This document shows, piece after piece, positions 48,590 through 57,467 of a DNA stretch of 64,000 bases. The number at the start of each line of letters is the position of its first letter. Positions within the stretch are counted from its first letter, which is position 1. The notes beneath the pieces were generated by a model, which was given only the letters and a program-made list of their open reading frames with translations, was not told the DNA's origin and searched no databases. A program made the translations under genes and the position numbers. Source of the DNA: Mesorhizobium sp. B4-1-4 (GTDB lineage Bacteria > Pseudomonadota > Alphaproteobacteria > Rhizobiales > Rhizobiaceae); assembly GCF_006439395.2 (NCBI RefSeq), contig NZ_CP083950.1, forward strand, positions 4,205,001 through 4,269,000. Reading direction: 5' to 3'.

Positions 48590-49597
48590 ATGAAATCCCC
48601 CCTTCTTGCCCTTGCCGGCGCCACGGCACTTGCAATCGGCCTCATCGCCGGTCCGGCGATGGCCGAAGATGCCGGCATCGTCGTGTACAACGCCCAGCAT
48701 GAAAGCCTCGCCAAGGAATGGGCCGAAGGGTTCACCAGGGAAACCGGCATCAAGGTCACCTTGCGCAATGGCGGCGACAGCGACTTCTCCAACCAGATCG
48801 TCGCCGAAGGTGCTGCTTCGCCCGCCGACATCTTCCTGACGGAGAATTCGCCGGCCATGGCGCTGGTCGAGAATGCAGGCCTGTTCGCCCCGGTCGATGC
48901 CGACACGCTGGCTCAGGTCCCACAGGACTTCCATCCGGCAAGCGGCAAGTGGGTCGGCGTTGCGGCGCGCAGCACCGTTTTTGCCTACAACAAGACCAAG
49001 CTGACCGCCGACCAGCTGCCGAAGTCGATGCTTGATCTCGCCGATCCTAGCTGGAAGGGCCGTTGGGCCGCCTCGCCGTCGGGTGCCGATTTCCAGGCGA
49101 TCGTCAGCGCGCTTCTGCAGCTCAAGGGTGAGGCCGCTACGGCCGATTGGCTGAAGGCGATGAAGACGAACTTCACGGCCTACAAGGGCAACAGCACGGT
49201 AATGAAGGCGGTCAACGCCGGCGAGATCGAAGGCGGCGTGATCTATCACTACTACTACTTTGGCGATCAGGCCAAGACCGGTGAAAACAGCAAGAATGTC
49301 CAGCTGCACTATTTCAAGAACCAGGATCCGGGCGCGTTCGTCTCGATTTCCGGTGGTGGCGTGCTCGCCTCGAGCAAGCATCCGAAGGAAGCACAGGCCT
49401 TCCTGAAGTGGGTCACCGGCAAGGGCGGCCAGGACGTTCTCAAGAACGGTGACTCCTTCGAATACGCGGTCGGCAAAGGTGCCGAATCCAATCCGAAGCT
49501 GGTGCCGCTGGCCGATCTGCAGGCGCCCAAGGTCGATCCGACAACCTTGAACTCGAAGAAGGTCACCGACCTGATGACGGCAGCCGGCTTGCTTTAG
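48590..49597 (+). CDS. Periplasmic iron(III)-binding protein of an ABC transporter
   Basis: A 335-residue FbpA/IdiA-type binding protein. The signal peptide ends AGPAMA (about 1-25), and the mature part starts EDAGIVVYNAQHESLAKEWAE. The tyrosine-rich GGVIYHYYYFGD (about 216-227) provides the iron-binding tyrosines. A good GAGGAG ribosome site precedes the ATG. First gene of the iron-transport set; a terminator after it probably lowers expression of the downstream permease and ATPase. Confidence 0.93.
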   Translation: MKSPLLALAGATALAIGLIAGPAMAEDAGIVVYNAQHESLAKEWAEGFTRETGIKVTLRNGGDSDFSNQIVAEGAASPADIFLTENSPAMALVENAGLFAPVDADTLAQVPQDFHPASGKWVGVAARSTVFAYNKTKLTADQLPKSMLDLADPSWKGRWAASPSGADFQAIVSALLQLKGEAATADWLKAMKTNFTAYKGNSTVMKAVNAGEIEGGVIYHYYYFGDQAKTGENSKNVQLHYFKNQDPGAFVSISGGGVLASSKHPKEAQAFLKWVTGKGGQDVLKNGDSFEYAVGKGAESNPKLVPLADLQAPKVDPTTLNSKKVTDLMTAAGLL

Positions 49598-49630
49598 TTA
49601 TCGTTCGTCCTAAAAGGACAACCGACCATG

Positions 49631-49673
49631 CTCCCGCCGGAATTCATTTTCGGCGGGAGTGCTTTTGTTTTTC
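49631..49673 (+). terminator. Rho-independent terminator after the iron-binding protein gene
   Basis: CTCCCGCCG/CGGCGGGAG, a perfect 9-bp stem with an 11-base loop, followed by TGCTTTTGTTTTT. It gives a break, perhaps leaky, before the permease gene. Confidence 0.88.
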
Positions 49674-49771
49674 GAGATGGCATTCGTCGATGACGACACG
49701 CTGTATTCCCGACCGCGATTGCGGTCCTTCGATTGCTGCCACCGGGCGGCAACGGCGCGGTGCCTGACCTG

Positions 49772-51352
49772 ATGCAGTCCGCGATCGATCTCGAACACTC
49801 GGGCCTGCCTGCGCGCATGGGCCGAAAGGCTCGGCGGCGGACGGCGCCGTGGCTCGTCACCGCCGCCATCTTCGTCTCGCTGCTGTCGCTGCTGCCGCTT
49901 GCCTTCATCATGGGGGTCGCGGTGCAGACCGGCTGGGACACGGTCTCGGCATTGGTTTTCCGGCCCCGTGTCGGCGAACTGCTGGTCAACACCGGCCTTC
50001 TGGTGCTGCTGGCCGTGCCGATCGCCATCATCCTGTCGGTGGCGCTGGCCTGGCTGACCGAACGCAGCGACCTGCCCGGCGCCCGGTTCTGGGCCTGGCT
50101 ATGCGTGGCGCCCCTCGCCATTCCCGCTTTCGTCCACTCCTATGCCTGGATCACCATGGTGCCCGGGCTGCACGGTCTGTGGGCCGGCGTGCTGGTGTCC
50201 GTGATCGCCTATTTCCCCTTCCTCTATTTGCCGGTGTCGGCGGCGCTGCGCCGCCTCGATCCCGCCCTGGAGGACGCGGCCGCGGCGCTTGGCCTTGGAC
50301 CCTGGCGCGTGTTCTGGCGTGTCGTGTTGCCGCAGCTCAGGCTCGCCATCTGCGGCGGCTCGCTGCTGGTCGCATTGCACCTGCTGGCCGAATACGGCCT
50401 CTACGTCTTCATCCGCTTCGATACCTTCACCACGGCGATCGTCGACCAGTTCCAGTCGACCTTCAACGGACCGGCCGCCAACATGCTGGCCGGCGTGCTG
50501 GTGTGTTGCTGCTTTGTGCTCCTGGGCATCGAAGTGCTGGTGCGCGGCGAGGAGCGTTATGCCCGTGTCGGCTCCGGCGCGGCGCGCTACCAGCAACGCA
50601 AGGGCCTCGGCCGCGCCACCATTCCGAGCCTCGCCTTGCTTATGGTCATCACGCTGCTGGCGCTTTGCGTACCTTTCATCACCATCGGCCGCTGGCTCGT
50701 CGCCGGCGGCGCCGATGTCTGGCGTCTCGATGAAATTGGCCTGGCGCTTGGCCAGACGCTGTTCCTGTCGCTTGCCGGCGCGTTGCTTGCAACGGTCGCC
50801 GCCATGCCGATGGCCTGGATCTCGATCCGCGCGCCGGGACCGTTGCAGCGCCTGCTGGAAGGTTGCAACTACATCGTCGGCTCGCTACCGGGTATCGTCA
50901 TCGCGCTGGCGCTGGTCACCATCACCGTGCGCATCGCCCTGCCGCTCTACCAGACCCTGTTCACCATCCTGGTGGCCTATGCCCTCATGTTCCTGCCGCG
51001 TGCCCTGGTCAGCCTGCGCGCATCAATCGCCCAGGCACCGGTCGAGCTCGAACGCGCCGCGTCCAGCCTTGGCCGGCGTCCGCTCAACGCACTCTGGTCG
51101 ACGACGATCCGCCTGTCGGCGCCCGGCGCCGCGGCCGGCATGGCGCTGGTGGCGCTCGGCATCATGAACGAACTGACCGCGACCCAGATGTTGGCGCCAA
51201 ACGGCACCCGCACGCTGGCAATGGCATTCTGGTCCTACAGCGGCGAGATCGACTATGCCTCGGCGGCGCCTTATGCCTTCATCATGGTGGCGATGTCGCT
51301 GCCTTTGACCTGGCTGCTCTATGTCCAGTCGAAACGGATGGCCGGACGATGA
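49772..51352 (+). CDS. Iron(III) ABC transporter permease (two fused domains)
   Basis: About 526 residues with 12 helices: two copies of the binding-protein-dependent transport domain, as in SfuB/FbpB. The first EAA loop is LEDAAAALGLGPWRVFWRVVLPQ (in part, about 163-182) and the second VELERAASSLGRRPLNALWS (about 423-442). It forms the membrane channel for iron. ATG at 49772 (MQSAIDLEH) is chosen; TTG at 49733 and GTG at 49760 are also in frame. The stop overlaps the ATG of the ATPase gene. Confidence 0.92.
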   Translation: MQSAIDLEHSGLPARMGRKARRRTAPWLVTAAIFVSLLSLLPLAFIMGVAVQTGWDTVSALVFRPRVGELLVNTGLLVLLAVPIAIILSVALAWLTERSDLPGARFWAWLCVAPLAIPAFVHSYAWITMVPGLHGLWAGVLVSVIAYFPFLYLPVSAALRRLDPALEDAAAALGLGPWRVFWRVVLPQLRLAICGGSLLVALHLLAEYGLYVFIRFDTFTTAIVDQFQSTFNGPAANMLAGVLVCCCFVLLGIEVLVRGEERYARVGSGAARYQQRKGLGRATIPSLALLMVITLLALCVPFITIGRWLVAGGADVWRLDEIGLALGQTLFLSLAGALLATVAAMPMAWISIRAPGPLQRLLEGCNYIVGSLPGIVIALALVTITVRIALPLYQTLFTILVAYALMFLPRALVSLRASIAQAPVELERAASSLGRRPLNALWSTTIRLSAPGAAAGMALVALGIMNELTATQMLAPNGTRTLAMAFWSYSGEIDYASAAPYAFIMVAMSLPLTWLLYVQSKRMAGR

Positions 51353-52431
51353 GCTTTCTCGAAATCAGCGGCCTGAAAAAGCACTACGGCCCGGTCGCGG
51401 CCCTTGACGGCGTCGACCTCCATGTCGCCAGCGGCAGCCGCACGGCGATTGTCGGCCCGTCCGGCTGCGGCAAGACCACCCTGCTGCGGCTTATCGCCGG
51501 CTTCGAGGCGCCGGACCAGGGCCGCATCGTGCTCGACGGCGAGGTGCTGGCCAATGGTGGTGCGGCTGTCCCGGCGCATCGCCGCGGCATCGGCGTGGTG
51601 GCGCAGGACGGCGCCCTCTTCCCGCATCTGACCATATCGGACAATATCGGTTTCGGTATGGACCGCGGCGCGGACAAGCGCGCCGAGCGCATCGTCGAAC
51701 TCGCTTACATCGTCGGGCTGGACAAGGCCGTGCTCAAGCGCCGCCCGCACGAGCTCTCCGGCGGCCAGCAGCAGCGAGTGGCGCTTGCCCGCGCCATGGC
51801 GATGAAGCCGCGGCTGATGCTGCTCGACGAGCCGTTCTCGGCGCTCGACACCGGTCTGCGCGCTTCGATGCGCAAGGCGGTGGCCGAGCTTCTGGAAGCG
51901 GCCGGCATCACCACCATCCTGGTCACGCACGACCAGGCCGAGGCGCTGTCCTTCGCTGCCCAAGTGGCGGTGATGCGCGAAGGCAAGTTTTCGCAGGTCG
52001 GCACGCCGCGCGAGCTCTATTTCAAGCCGAAGGACAGGATGATCGCCGAGTTCCTCGGCGACGCCATCATCCTGCCGGCAAAGGTGGCAGGCGGTTTCGC
52101 CAACTCACCGCTAGGCCGCATCGCGGTCGACACATCAGATAGACGCGATGTCGCCCGCATCATGCTGCGGCCGGAGCAGATCGGATTGAAGAGGACATCG
52201 CGCGAGGGCATGTCGGGCACACCGGAGATGCTGTTTGGCGAGGTGGTGGAATCCGAATTCGCCGGCTCGATGTGCACCATCGCGGTGCGCCTGATGAACA
52301 ATCCCGATCCGCCGGACGCCGCCGCCATCGGCAACACGCCGCTGATCCTGCGCAAGCCGGGCATGGATGCACCCGCGGTGGGAGAGATCGTGCGGCTCAC
52401 CGTGTCGGGAAAGGCGCATGTGCTGGCCTGA
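51349..52431 (+). CDS. Iron(III) ABC transporter ATP-binding protein
   Basis: A 360-residue ABC ATPase. Walker A is GPSGCGKTT (about 38-46), the signature LSGGQQQRVALARA (about 137-150), Walker B LMLLDEPFSALD (about 157-168) and the switch histidine is in LVTHDQAEAL. The C-terminal 120 residues form a TOBE-type regulatory domain as in FbpC. ATGA overlap with the permease gene. It powers iron uptake with the two preceding genes. Confidence 0.94.
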   Translation: MSFLEISGLKKHYGPVAALDGVDLHVASGSRTAIVGPSGCGKTTLLRLIAGFEAPDQGRIVLDGEVLANGGAAVPAHRRGIGVVAQDGALFPHLTISDNIGFGMDRGADKRAERIVELAYIVGLDKAVLKRRPHELSGGQQQRVALARAMAMKPRLMLLDEPFSALDTGLRASMRKAVAELLEAAGITTILVTHDQAEALSFAAQVAVMREGKFSQVGTPRELYFKPKDRMIAEFLGDAIILPAKVAGGFANSPLGRIAVDTSDRRDVARIMLRPEQIGLKRTSREGMSGTPEMLFGEVVESEFAGSMCTIAVRLMNNPDPPDAAAIGNTPLILRKPGMDAPAVGEIVRLTVSGKAHVLA

Positions 52432-52498
52432 ACGGCCGAGTGCCTGATGTGCTCGGGCCGCGGCAGGTTCGGTCACCGCTCGCGCGAAGTTTTGGAAA

Positions 52499-53599
52499 TT
52501 AGAGTGCCGGCTCGGGAACGGACGCCTTGAAGACATCGAGGCGGTTTCCCGTCTCCGACGAGAAGAAATGCATGTCCTCTGGCGAAAGCTTCAGACCGAC
52601 CGTGCTGCCCGGCTCCGGGTGCACGGCTTCCGATGTCATCACCGAAAACGGCGCGCCGTCGAGGTCGACGTAGATGACCCGCCCCGCGCCGAGTTCCTCG
52701 ACCAGGTCGACGGTGGCCTTGAGCGCGCCGGCCGCGTCTGGCGCCACCAGCCGGACGGCTTCCGGCCGGATGCCCATCGCGACCTTCGTGCCGACCGGCA
52801 GACCTGCGCGCGGAACAACGATACGCCGGCTGCCGCCGAGCAGCGACAGCCCATCGAGTTCGACCGTGCCTTCCAGAATGTTCATCGCCGGCGCGCCGAC
52901 GAAAGTGGCGACGAAGCGGCTGGCGGGCCTGCTGTAGATTTCGCCCGGCGTGCCGACCTGTTCGACACGTCCGGCATTCATCACCACCAACCGGTCGGCA
53001 AGCGTCATCGCCTCGACCTGGTCGTGGGTGACGAAGACGGAGGTGGCGTTGAGCCGGCGGTGCAGCTTGCGGATTTCCGACCGCATCTGGACGCGCAACT
53101 TGGCGTCGAGATTGGACAGCGGTTCGTCGAACAGGAACACTTTCGGTTCGCGGATCATGGCGCGGCCCATGGCGACCCGCTGCCTCTGGCCACCCGAAAG
53201 CGCCATAGGTTTGCGGTCGAGCAGATGTTCGAGTTCCAGCGTGCGCGCAACCGCCTGGATGCGCTGGTTGCGTTGCGCGGAAGGAACGCCTGAGACCTTC
53301 AGCGAATAGCCGATATTCTGGGCGACGCTCATATGCGGATAGAGCGCGTAGTTCTGGAACACCATGGCGCAGCCACGCTCACGCGGCTCGAGCTTGTTGA
53401 CCACGGTGCCGTCGATGGCGATCTCGCCACCGGAAATCTCCTCCAATCCGGCGATCATCCGCAGAAGCGTGGACTTGCCGCAACCGGACGGCCCCAGGAT
53501 GACGACGAATTCGCCCGAGGCGAAATCGAGGTCGACCCCGTGCACGACCTGCGTCCTGGCGTAGTTCTTCGTGACGCCGCGTATGGCGATGGAGGCCAT
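52499..53599 (-). CDS. ugpC: Glycerol-3-phosphate ABC transporter ATP-binding protein UgpC
   Basis: A 366-residue ABC ATPase of the MalK/UgpC type. Walker A is GPSGCGKST, the signature MALSGGQRQRVAMGRAM, Walker B VFLFDEPLSNLDAKLR, and the switch His is in VFVTHDQVEAMT; a long C-terminal MalK regulatory/OB domain follows. The Q-loop and D-loop are intact. MASIAIRGVTKNY at 53599 is the family start. Last gene of ugpBAEC, 13 bases after ugpE. Confidence 0.94.
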   Translation of the reverse strand: MASIAIRGVTKNYARTQVVHGVDLDFASGEFVVILGPSGCGKSTLLRMIAGLEEISGGEIAIDGTVVNKLEPRERGCAMVFQNYALYPHMSVAQNIGYSLKVSGVPSAQRNQRIQAVARTLELEHLLDRKPMALSGGQRQRVAMGRAMIREPKVFLFDEPLSNLDAKLRVQMRSEIRKLHRRLNATSVFVTHDQVEAMTLADRLVVMNAGRVEQVGTPGEIYSRPASRFVATFVGAPAMNILEGTVELDGLSLLGGSRRIVVPRAGLPVGTKVAMGIRPEAVRLVAPDAAGALKATVDLVEELGAGRVIYVDLDGAPFSVMTSEAVHPEPGSTVGLKLSPEDMHFFSSETGNRLDVFKASVPEPAL

Positions 53600-53612
53600 C
53601 TTCTGTCTCCCG

Positions 53613-54527
53613 TTATTTCTCGGTGGCGATAAGGCCACGCACGAACCAGCGCTGCATCAGCACCACGACGATCAGCGGCGGCAGCATGACGATCAGCGTG
53701 CCCGCCATGGCGATGTGCCATTCCGGCGCGCCGCCGACATTAGGAATGAGCTGCTTCAGCTCGGTAACCGCAGTCGCATGCGACTGATCGGTGGTAATAA
53801 GCAGCGGCCATAGATACTGGTTCCAGGCCCACAGGAACATGATGGTGCCCAAAGCGGCCATGTTGTTGCGCGACAGCGGCAGCAGGACATCAATGAAGAA
53901 GCGCAGGGCGCCGGCGCCGTCCATGCGCGCGGCCTCGGTCAGTTCATCGGGCACCGTCAGGAAGAACTGGCGGTAGAGGAACGTGCCGGTGGCCGTGGCG
54001 ACCAATGGCATGATCAGACCGGTATAGGAATTGAGCAGTCCGAGGCTGAGCGAGACCTGCACGCCCGACACTTTTTCGATCAGCCAGCTCAGGCCCGTCA
54101 CGTCGAGGATGGCCTTGTAGGGTGACAGCACATTGGCGACGACCGCGTAGGTCGGCACGATGCGGACTTCGAGCGGCAGCATCAGTGTGACGAAGATCAG
54201 CCAAAAGATGAACGTGCGCCCGGGGTAGCGGAAATAGACGATCGAAAAGGCGGTGAGCGCCGAGATGATCACTTTGCCCGCCGCCACGCCGGCAGCCATG
54301 ACGAAACTGTTAAACAGCTTGGGACCGAGATCGGCGGTCGTCCAGGCCGTCTTCATGTTGATCCAGAAATCGCTGCCCGGCAGCAACGACATCGGCACAT
54401 CGTTGACGTCCTTGAGGTTGTGCGACGCGGCGATCGCCACGACCGCGAACGGCGCGATGCAAAAGATGAACCCGACGAACAGGATCAGGTGCGTGAGGAA
54501 ATTGAGGAACGGGGTGCGCTCGACCAT
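53613..54527 (-). CDS. ugpE: Glycerol-3-phosphate ABC transporter permease UgpE
   Basis: A 304-residue MalG-type permease with six helices and the EAA loop ELTEAARMDGAGALRFFIDVLLP (in part, near 187-206). The wording LNFLTHLILFVGFIFCIAPF at the N-terminus and WNQYLWPLLIT is that of UgpE. It pairs with UgpA to form the channel. It lies 7 bases after ugpA. Confidence 0.93.
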   Translation of the reverse strand: MVERTPFLNFLTHLILFVGFIFCIAPFAVVAIAASHNLKDVNDVPMSLLPGSDFWINMKTAWTTADLGPKLFNSFVMAAGVAAGKVIISALTAFSIVYFRYPGRTFIFWLIFVTLMLPLEVRIVPTYAVVANVLSPYKAILDVTGLSWLIEKVSGVQVSLSLGLLNSYTGLIMPLVATATGTFLYRQFFLTVPDELTEAARMDGAGALRFFIDVLLPLSRNNMAALGTIMFLWAWNQYLWPLLITTDQSHATAVTELKQLIPNVGGAPEWHIAMAGTLIVMLPPLIVVVLMQRWFVRGLIATEK

Positions 54528-54534
54528 GTCTATC

Positions 54535-55419
54535 TCACCTGTAATGCACGCGCCGCTCGATGAAGCGGAACTGGAAGATGGTGAGCACGATGATGAGCAG
54601 CATCAGGATGATGCTCTGCGCGGCGGCGCCTGAATAATCCAGGCCTTTGAAGCCATCGGAATAGATCTTGTAGACCATCAGATTGGTCGCGTTCGCCGGG
54701 CCGCCGGAGGTCATGATGTCGACGATGCCGAAGGAATCCTGAAAGCTTTCGGTGATGTTGATGACCAGCAGAAAGAAGATCGTCGGCGTGATGAGCGGGA
54801 ACTGGATGTCCCGGAAGCGCCTGACGACGCCGGATCCGTCCATCGCCGCCGCCTCGATCAGCGAACGCGGGATGGCCTGGAAGGCGGCGAGGAAGAAGAT
54901 GAAGTTATAGCCGACATATTTCCAGGAGAAGGCGACGATGATCGAAGCCATGGCATCGGCGCCGTCGAGACCAGGGTCCCAGAAGCCGGGCCAGACTTGG
55001 TTGAGGACGGCCATGAAGCCGGCCTCCGGCGCCAGGATGAAGCGGAACGCCATCGCCAGCGCGGGCGCGGCAATACCGTAGGGCCAGATCAGCACCACGC
55101 GATAGAGGCGTGAGCCGGCGAGCTGGCGATCGGTCAGGGCGGCGAGCACCAACGCGATGAACATCGCAAGGCCGGTGCTGATCCCCGCAAAGACAAGGCT
55201 GGCGGTGATCGAGTTCCAATAATCGGCGTTGGCCAGGATCGACCGGAAATTGTCGAGCCCGACCCAGATGTTGCCGCCGCCCCAGGGCTGTTGCAGCGTC
55301 AGCGACCAGTACACGGCCTGGCCTGCCGGCCAGTAGAAGAACGTGAAGATCAGAAGGAGCTGCGGCACCGCGAACAGGATGCCGATCGTCGATCTGCTGA
55401 AGGTAACGCGTTTTTCCAT
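54535..55419 (-). CDS. ugpA: Glycerol-3-phosphate ABC transporter permease UgpA
   Basis: A 294-residue MalF-type permease with six helices. The EAA loop is IPRSLIEAAAMDGSGVVRRF (about 183-202). FFYWPAGQAVYWSLTLQQPW and FRFIERRVHYR at the ends match UgpA. The gap of 155 bases to ugpB holds a family A palindrome, unlike the tight spacing of the other ugp genes. Confidence 0.93.
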   Translation of the reverse strand: MEKRVTFSRSTIGILFAVPQLLLIFTFFYWPAGQAVYWSLTLQQPWGGGNIWVGLDNFRSILANADYWNSITASLVFAGISTGLAMFIALVLAALTDRQLAGSRLYRVVLIWPYGIAAPALAMAFRFILAPEAGFMAVLNQVWPGFWDPGLDGADAMASIIVAFSWKYVGYNFIFFLAAFQAIPRSLIEAAAMDGSGVVRRFRDIQFPLITPTIFFLLVINITESFQDSFGIVDIMTSGGPANATNLMVYKIYSDGFKGLDYSGAAAQSIILMLLIIVLTIFQFRFIERRVHYR

Positions 55420-55493
55420 CGGTCCGCCGATGCCGCTTCACAGCTGGCCTGGAGCAAGGGTGAGATTAATATGCGAAACGGCCGCCCGTCGAC

Positions 55494-55545
55494 CCAAGCA
55501 TGATCCCGAAACACGGAAATCGTTTTCGGAAGTGATCACGCTTGG
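55494..55545. repeat. Palindromic repeat, family A copy 4
   Basis: CCAAGCATGATCCCGAAA...TTTTCGGAAGTGATCACGCTTGG. It sits between ugpB and ugpA in the middle of the operon, where a stem in the mRNA could protect the upstream ugpB message from 3' exonucleases and so raise binding-protein levels. Confidence 0.85.
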
Positions 55546-55574
55546 AACACGGGCGGCCTTTGGCAATTCGGCTA

Positions 55575-56927
55575 TCAGGGCAGGGTCTTGCCCGGATAGG
55601 TCTGCTGGAAGCGGTCGAGGATGGCGTCGCCGTTCTTGACCAGCGTGTCGAGGCCTTCCTGGACGCTGACCTTGTTGGCGAAGATCGCCTGCATCTGCGT
55701 GCCAAACTCGGCGCGGATCTGGGTGAAGTTGCCCAGGCGCACGCCGCGGGTGATTTCGGTCGGCTCCGAGGCGGTCAGGCTGGCGATCGCGACTTCACGG
55801 CCCTTGTAGGGCGCCTTGTCGTAGAAACCGTCGGCCTTCATGTAGTCGAATCCCGACTTGGTCACCGGGATGTAGCCGGTGTTGGTCGACCAGAACAAAG
55901 CGGTCTTGGGGTCGTGGATGAAGTTGAGGAAGGCAGCCGCGCCCTTGTATTCGGCGTCCGACTTGCCGGAGAGCACCCACAGCGAAGCGCCGCCGACGAG
56001 CGAATTCTTGCGCTCGGTGCCGGCATAGACCGGCAGTTCGGCGACGTCCCACTTCATGCCTTCCTTCTGGGTCCTGCCGACGGTGCCGTGGTCGCCGACG
56101 GAGGTCAGGATCATCTGGCAGGTGCCGGAGGCGAAGGACTGGACCATGTCCTGGCCGAGATCCTTCGACTTGATCTTGATCAGGCCGGCATCATACCACT
56201 TCTTGAGGTCGGTGACGTACTGGACGAACTTGGTCTTGTTGACCTCCAGGCGGGCATCGAGCCCGTCATAGCCATTGTTCTTGGTGGCGATCGGCTGATT
56301 GTGGATCGCGGAGAACTGCTCCATCAACTGCCAGCTTTCGTTGGCCGAGATGTTGATTGCCATCGGGCATTCGTAGCCGGCGTCCTTCATCGCCTTGAGG
56401 TCGGCGCCGACGTCTTCCCAGGTCTTGGGCGCTTCGGTCTTGCCGATTTTTGCGAAGGCGTCCTTGTTCCAGTACATCAGGGCAGTCGAGGAGTTGAACG
56501 GGAAGGACAGCATCTCGCCCTTCGAGGTCGCATAGTAGCGCGCAATGCCGGGGAAATAGTCGGCGTAGTCGATCTTGTAGCCGTTTTCCTCCATCAGCTT
56601 GTCGGCGGGCTTGTAGGCGCCCGACAGCATCATGGTGGCGGTGCCGACGTCATAGACCTGGACGATGGTTGGCTGCTTGCCGGCACGGAAGGCGGCGATG
56701 GTGTTCTGCAGCGTGGCATCGTAATTGCCCTGGCTGGTGCAGACGACTTCGTAGTCCTTCTGCGACTCGTTGAAGTTCTTGCACATCGTGTCGACGACGC
56801 GGGCGAGGTCGCCCGAAAGGCCGAACCAGAAATCGAATTTTACCGGTTCTGCAAAGGCAGGCATCGCCAGCGCGCTACCGAGCGCACCGACGGCAAGGGC
56901 AGCGAGGCCCCGCTTGATCATGGTCAT
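55575..56927 (-). CDS. ugpB: Glycerol-3-phosphate periplasmic binding protein UgpB
   Basis: A 450-residue extracellular solute-binding protein with a signal peptide ending near AMPAFA (about 26). Family wording includes FDFWFGLSGDLARVVDTMCK, NYDATLQNTIAAFRAGKQPT and IVQVYDVGTATMM. It binds glycerol-3-phosphate and glycerophosphodiesters. The ATG at 56927 follows GAGGG by six bases. First gene of the ugpBAEC operon, preceded by a candidate Pho box. Confidence 0.94.
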   Translation of the reverse strand: MTMIKRGLAALAVGALGSALAMPAFAEPVKFDFWFGLSGDLARVVDTMCKNFNESQKDYEVVCTSQGNYDATLQNTIAAFRAGKQPTIVQVYDVGTATMMLSGAYKPADKLMEENGYKIDYADYFPGIARYYATSKGEMLSFPFNSSTALMYWNKDAFAKIGKTEAPKTWEDVGADLKAMKDAGYECPMAINISANESWQLMEQFSAIHNQPIATKNNGYDGLDARLEVNKTKFVQYVTDLKKWYDAGLIKIKSKDLGQDMVQSFASGTCQMILTSVGDHGTVGRTQKEGMKWDVAELPVYAGTERKNSLVGGASLWVLSGKSDAEYKGAAAFLNFIHDPKTALFWSTNTGYIPVTKSGFDYMKADGFYDKAPYKGREVAIASLTASEPTEITRGVRLGNFTQIRAEFGTQMQAIFANKVSVQEGLDTLVKNGDAILDRFQQTYPGKTLP

Positions 56928-56988
56928 GGTTTTTCCCTCTTGAGTGGCTGATGACAAGGGTCTTGCGCAAGTCCTTGCCCGCTCTCTT

Positions 56989-57006
56989 AGAGAAGGTATG
57001 TGACAG
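56989..57006 (-). promoter_or_regulatory. Candidate Pho box upstream of ugpB
   Basis: On the minus strand CTGTCAC-ATAC-CTTCTCT, an 18-base two-half site resembling CTGTCAT-N4-CTGTCAT (six and five of seven). It lies 62-80 bases before ugpB. PhoB control of ugp under phosphate limitation is established in related bacteria; this site is inferred. Confidence 0.45.
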
Positions 57007-57279
57007 TTCTGTTGTGGCTCCCAGGCCTTTGCACAGCTGTTCGTTCCTCCCCACGGCGGTTGCGCCGGCATGAAAATGTCGTACCGGCGCCTTAGGTAGC
57101 CAGGGTGATCGTCGCCGGCGTAAAGCCCGAGACGGATCGCCATGATTAGCCGGCTAAATGGATGAATGCTGCTGGTGCTGACGCACGAACGACCAGCTCG
57201 CGGCAATCGTGCGCGCTGTGCTGGGGACGGGATGTGGGCTCGGCCTGCCTGTGCTGGCGAAGGCTTAGAAACGCCTGGC

Positions 57280-57459
57280 GAGTTGAACTTCCCGGACGCG
57301 GAGGCCTGTGAGATCGGCCAGAGCTACTATCTCGGCAAGCCGACGCCGATCGAGACGTTCGACGAACTGAAGGGCAACGGCAAGCGTACTCCGGTGCGCG
57401 TCGCTGACCACCAGGACGACAACCCTATATTGCTCAAGCCAAGCGTGCGCTCAGCCTAG
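57280..57459 (+). pseudogene. Coding-like remnant of an unrecognised gene
   Basis: The rest of a 540-base gap (56928-57467) holds the ugp promoter region and this stretch. One plus-strand frame from about 57280 to a TAG at 57459 has protein-like composition (PGELNFPDAEACEIGQSYYL, then GKPTPIETFDELKGNG) and G/C-rich third positions. The frame stays open back to 57166, but that part looks random. No ribosome site or family could be recognised. It may be the C-terminal piece of a decayed gene. Confidence 0.35.
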
Positions 57460-57467
57460 CCTCTTGC

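Noticed and set aside
49733..49771. TTG at 49733 as start of the iron permease
   Set aside because: The added residues (LPPGGNGAVPDL) are not permease-like and there is no ribosome site; ATG at 49772 is simpler, though not proven.
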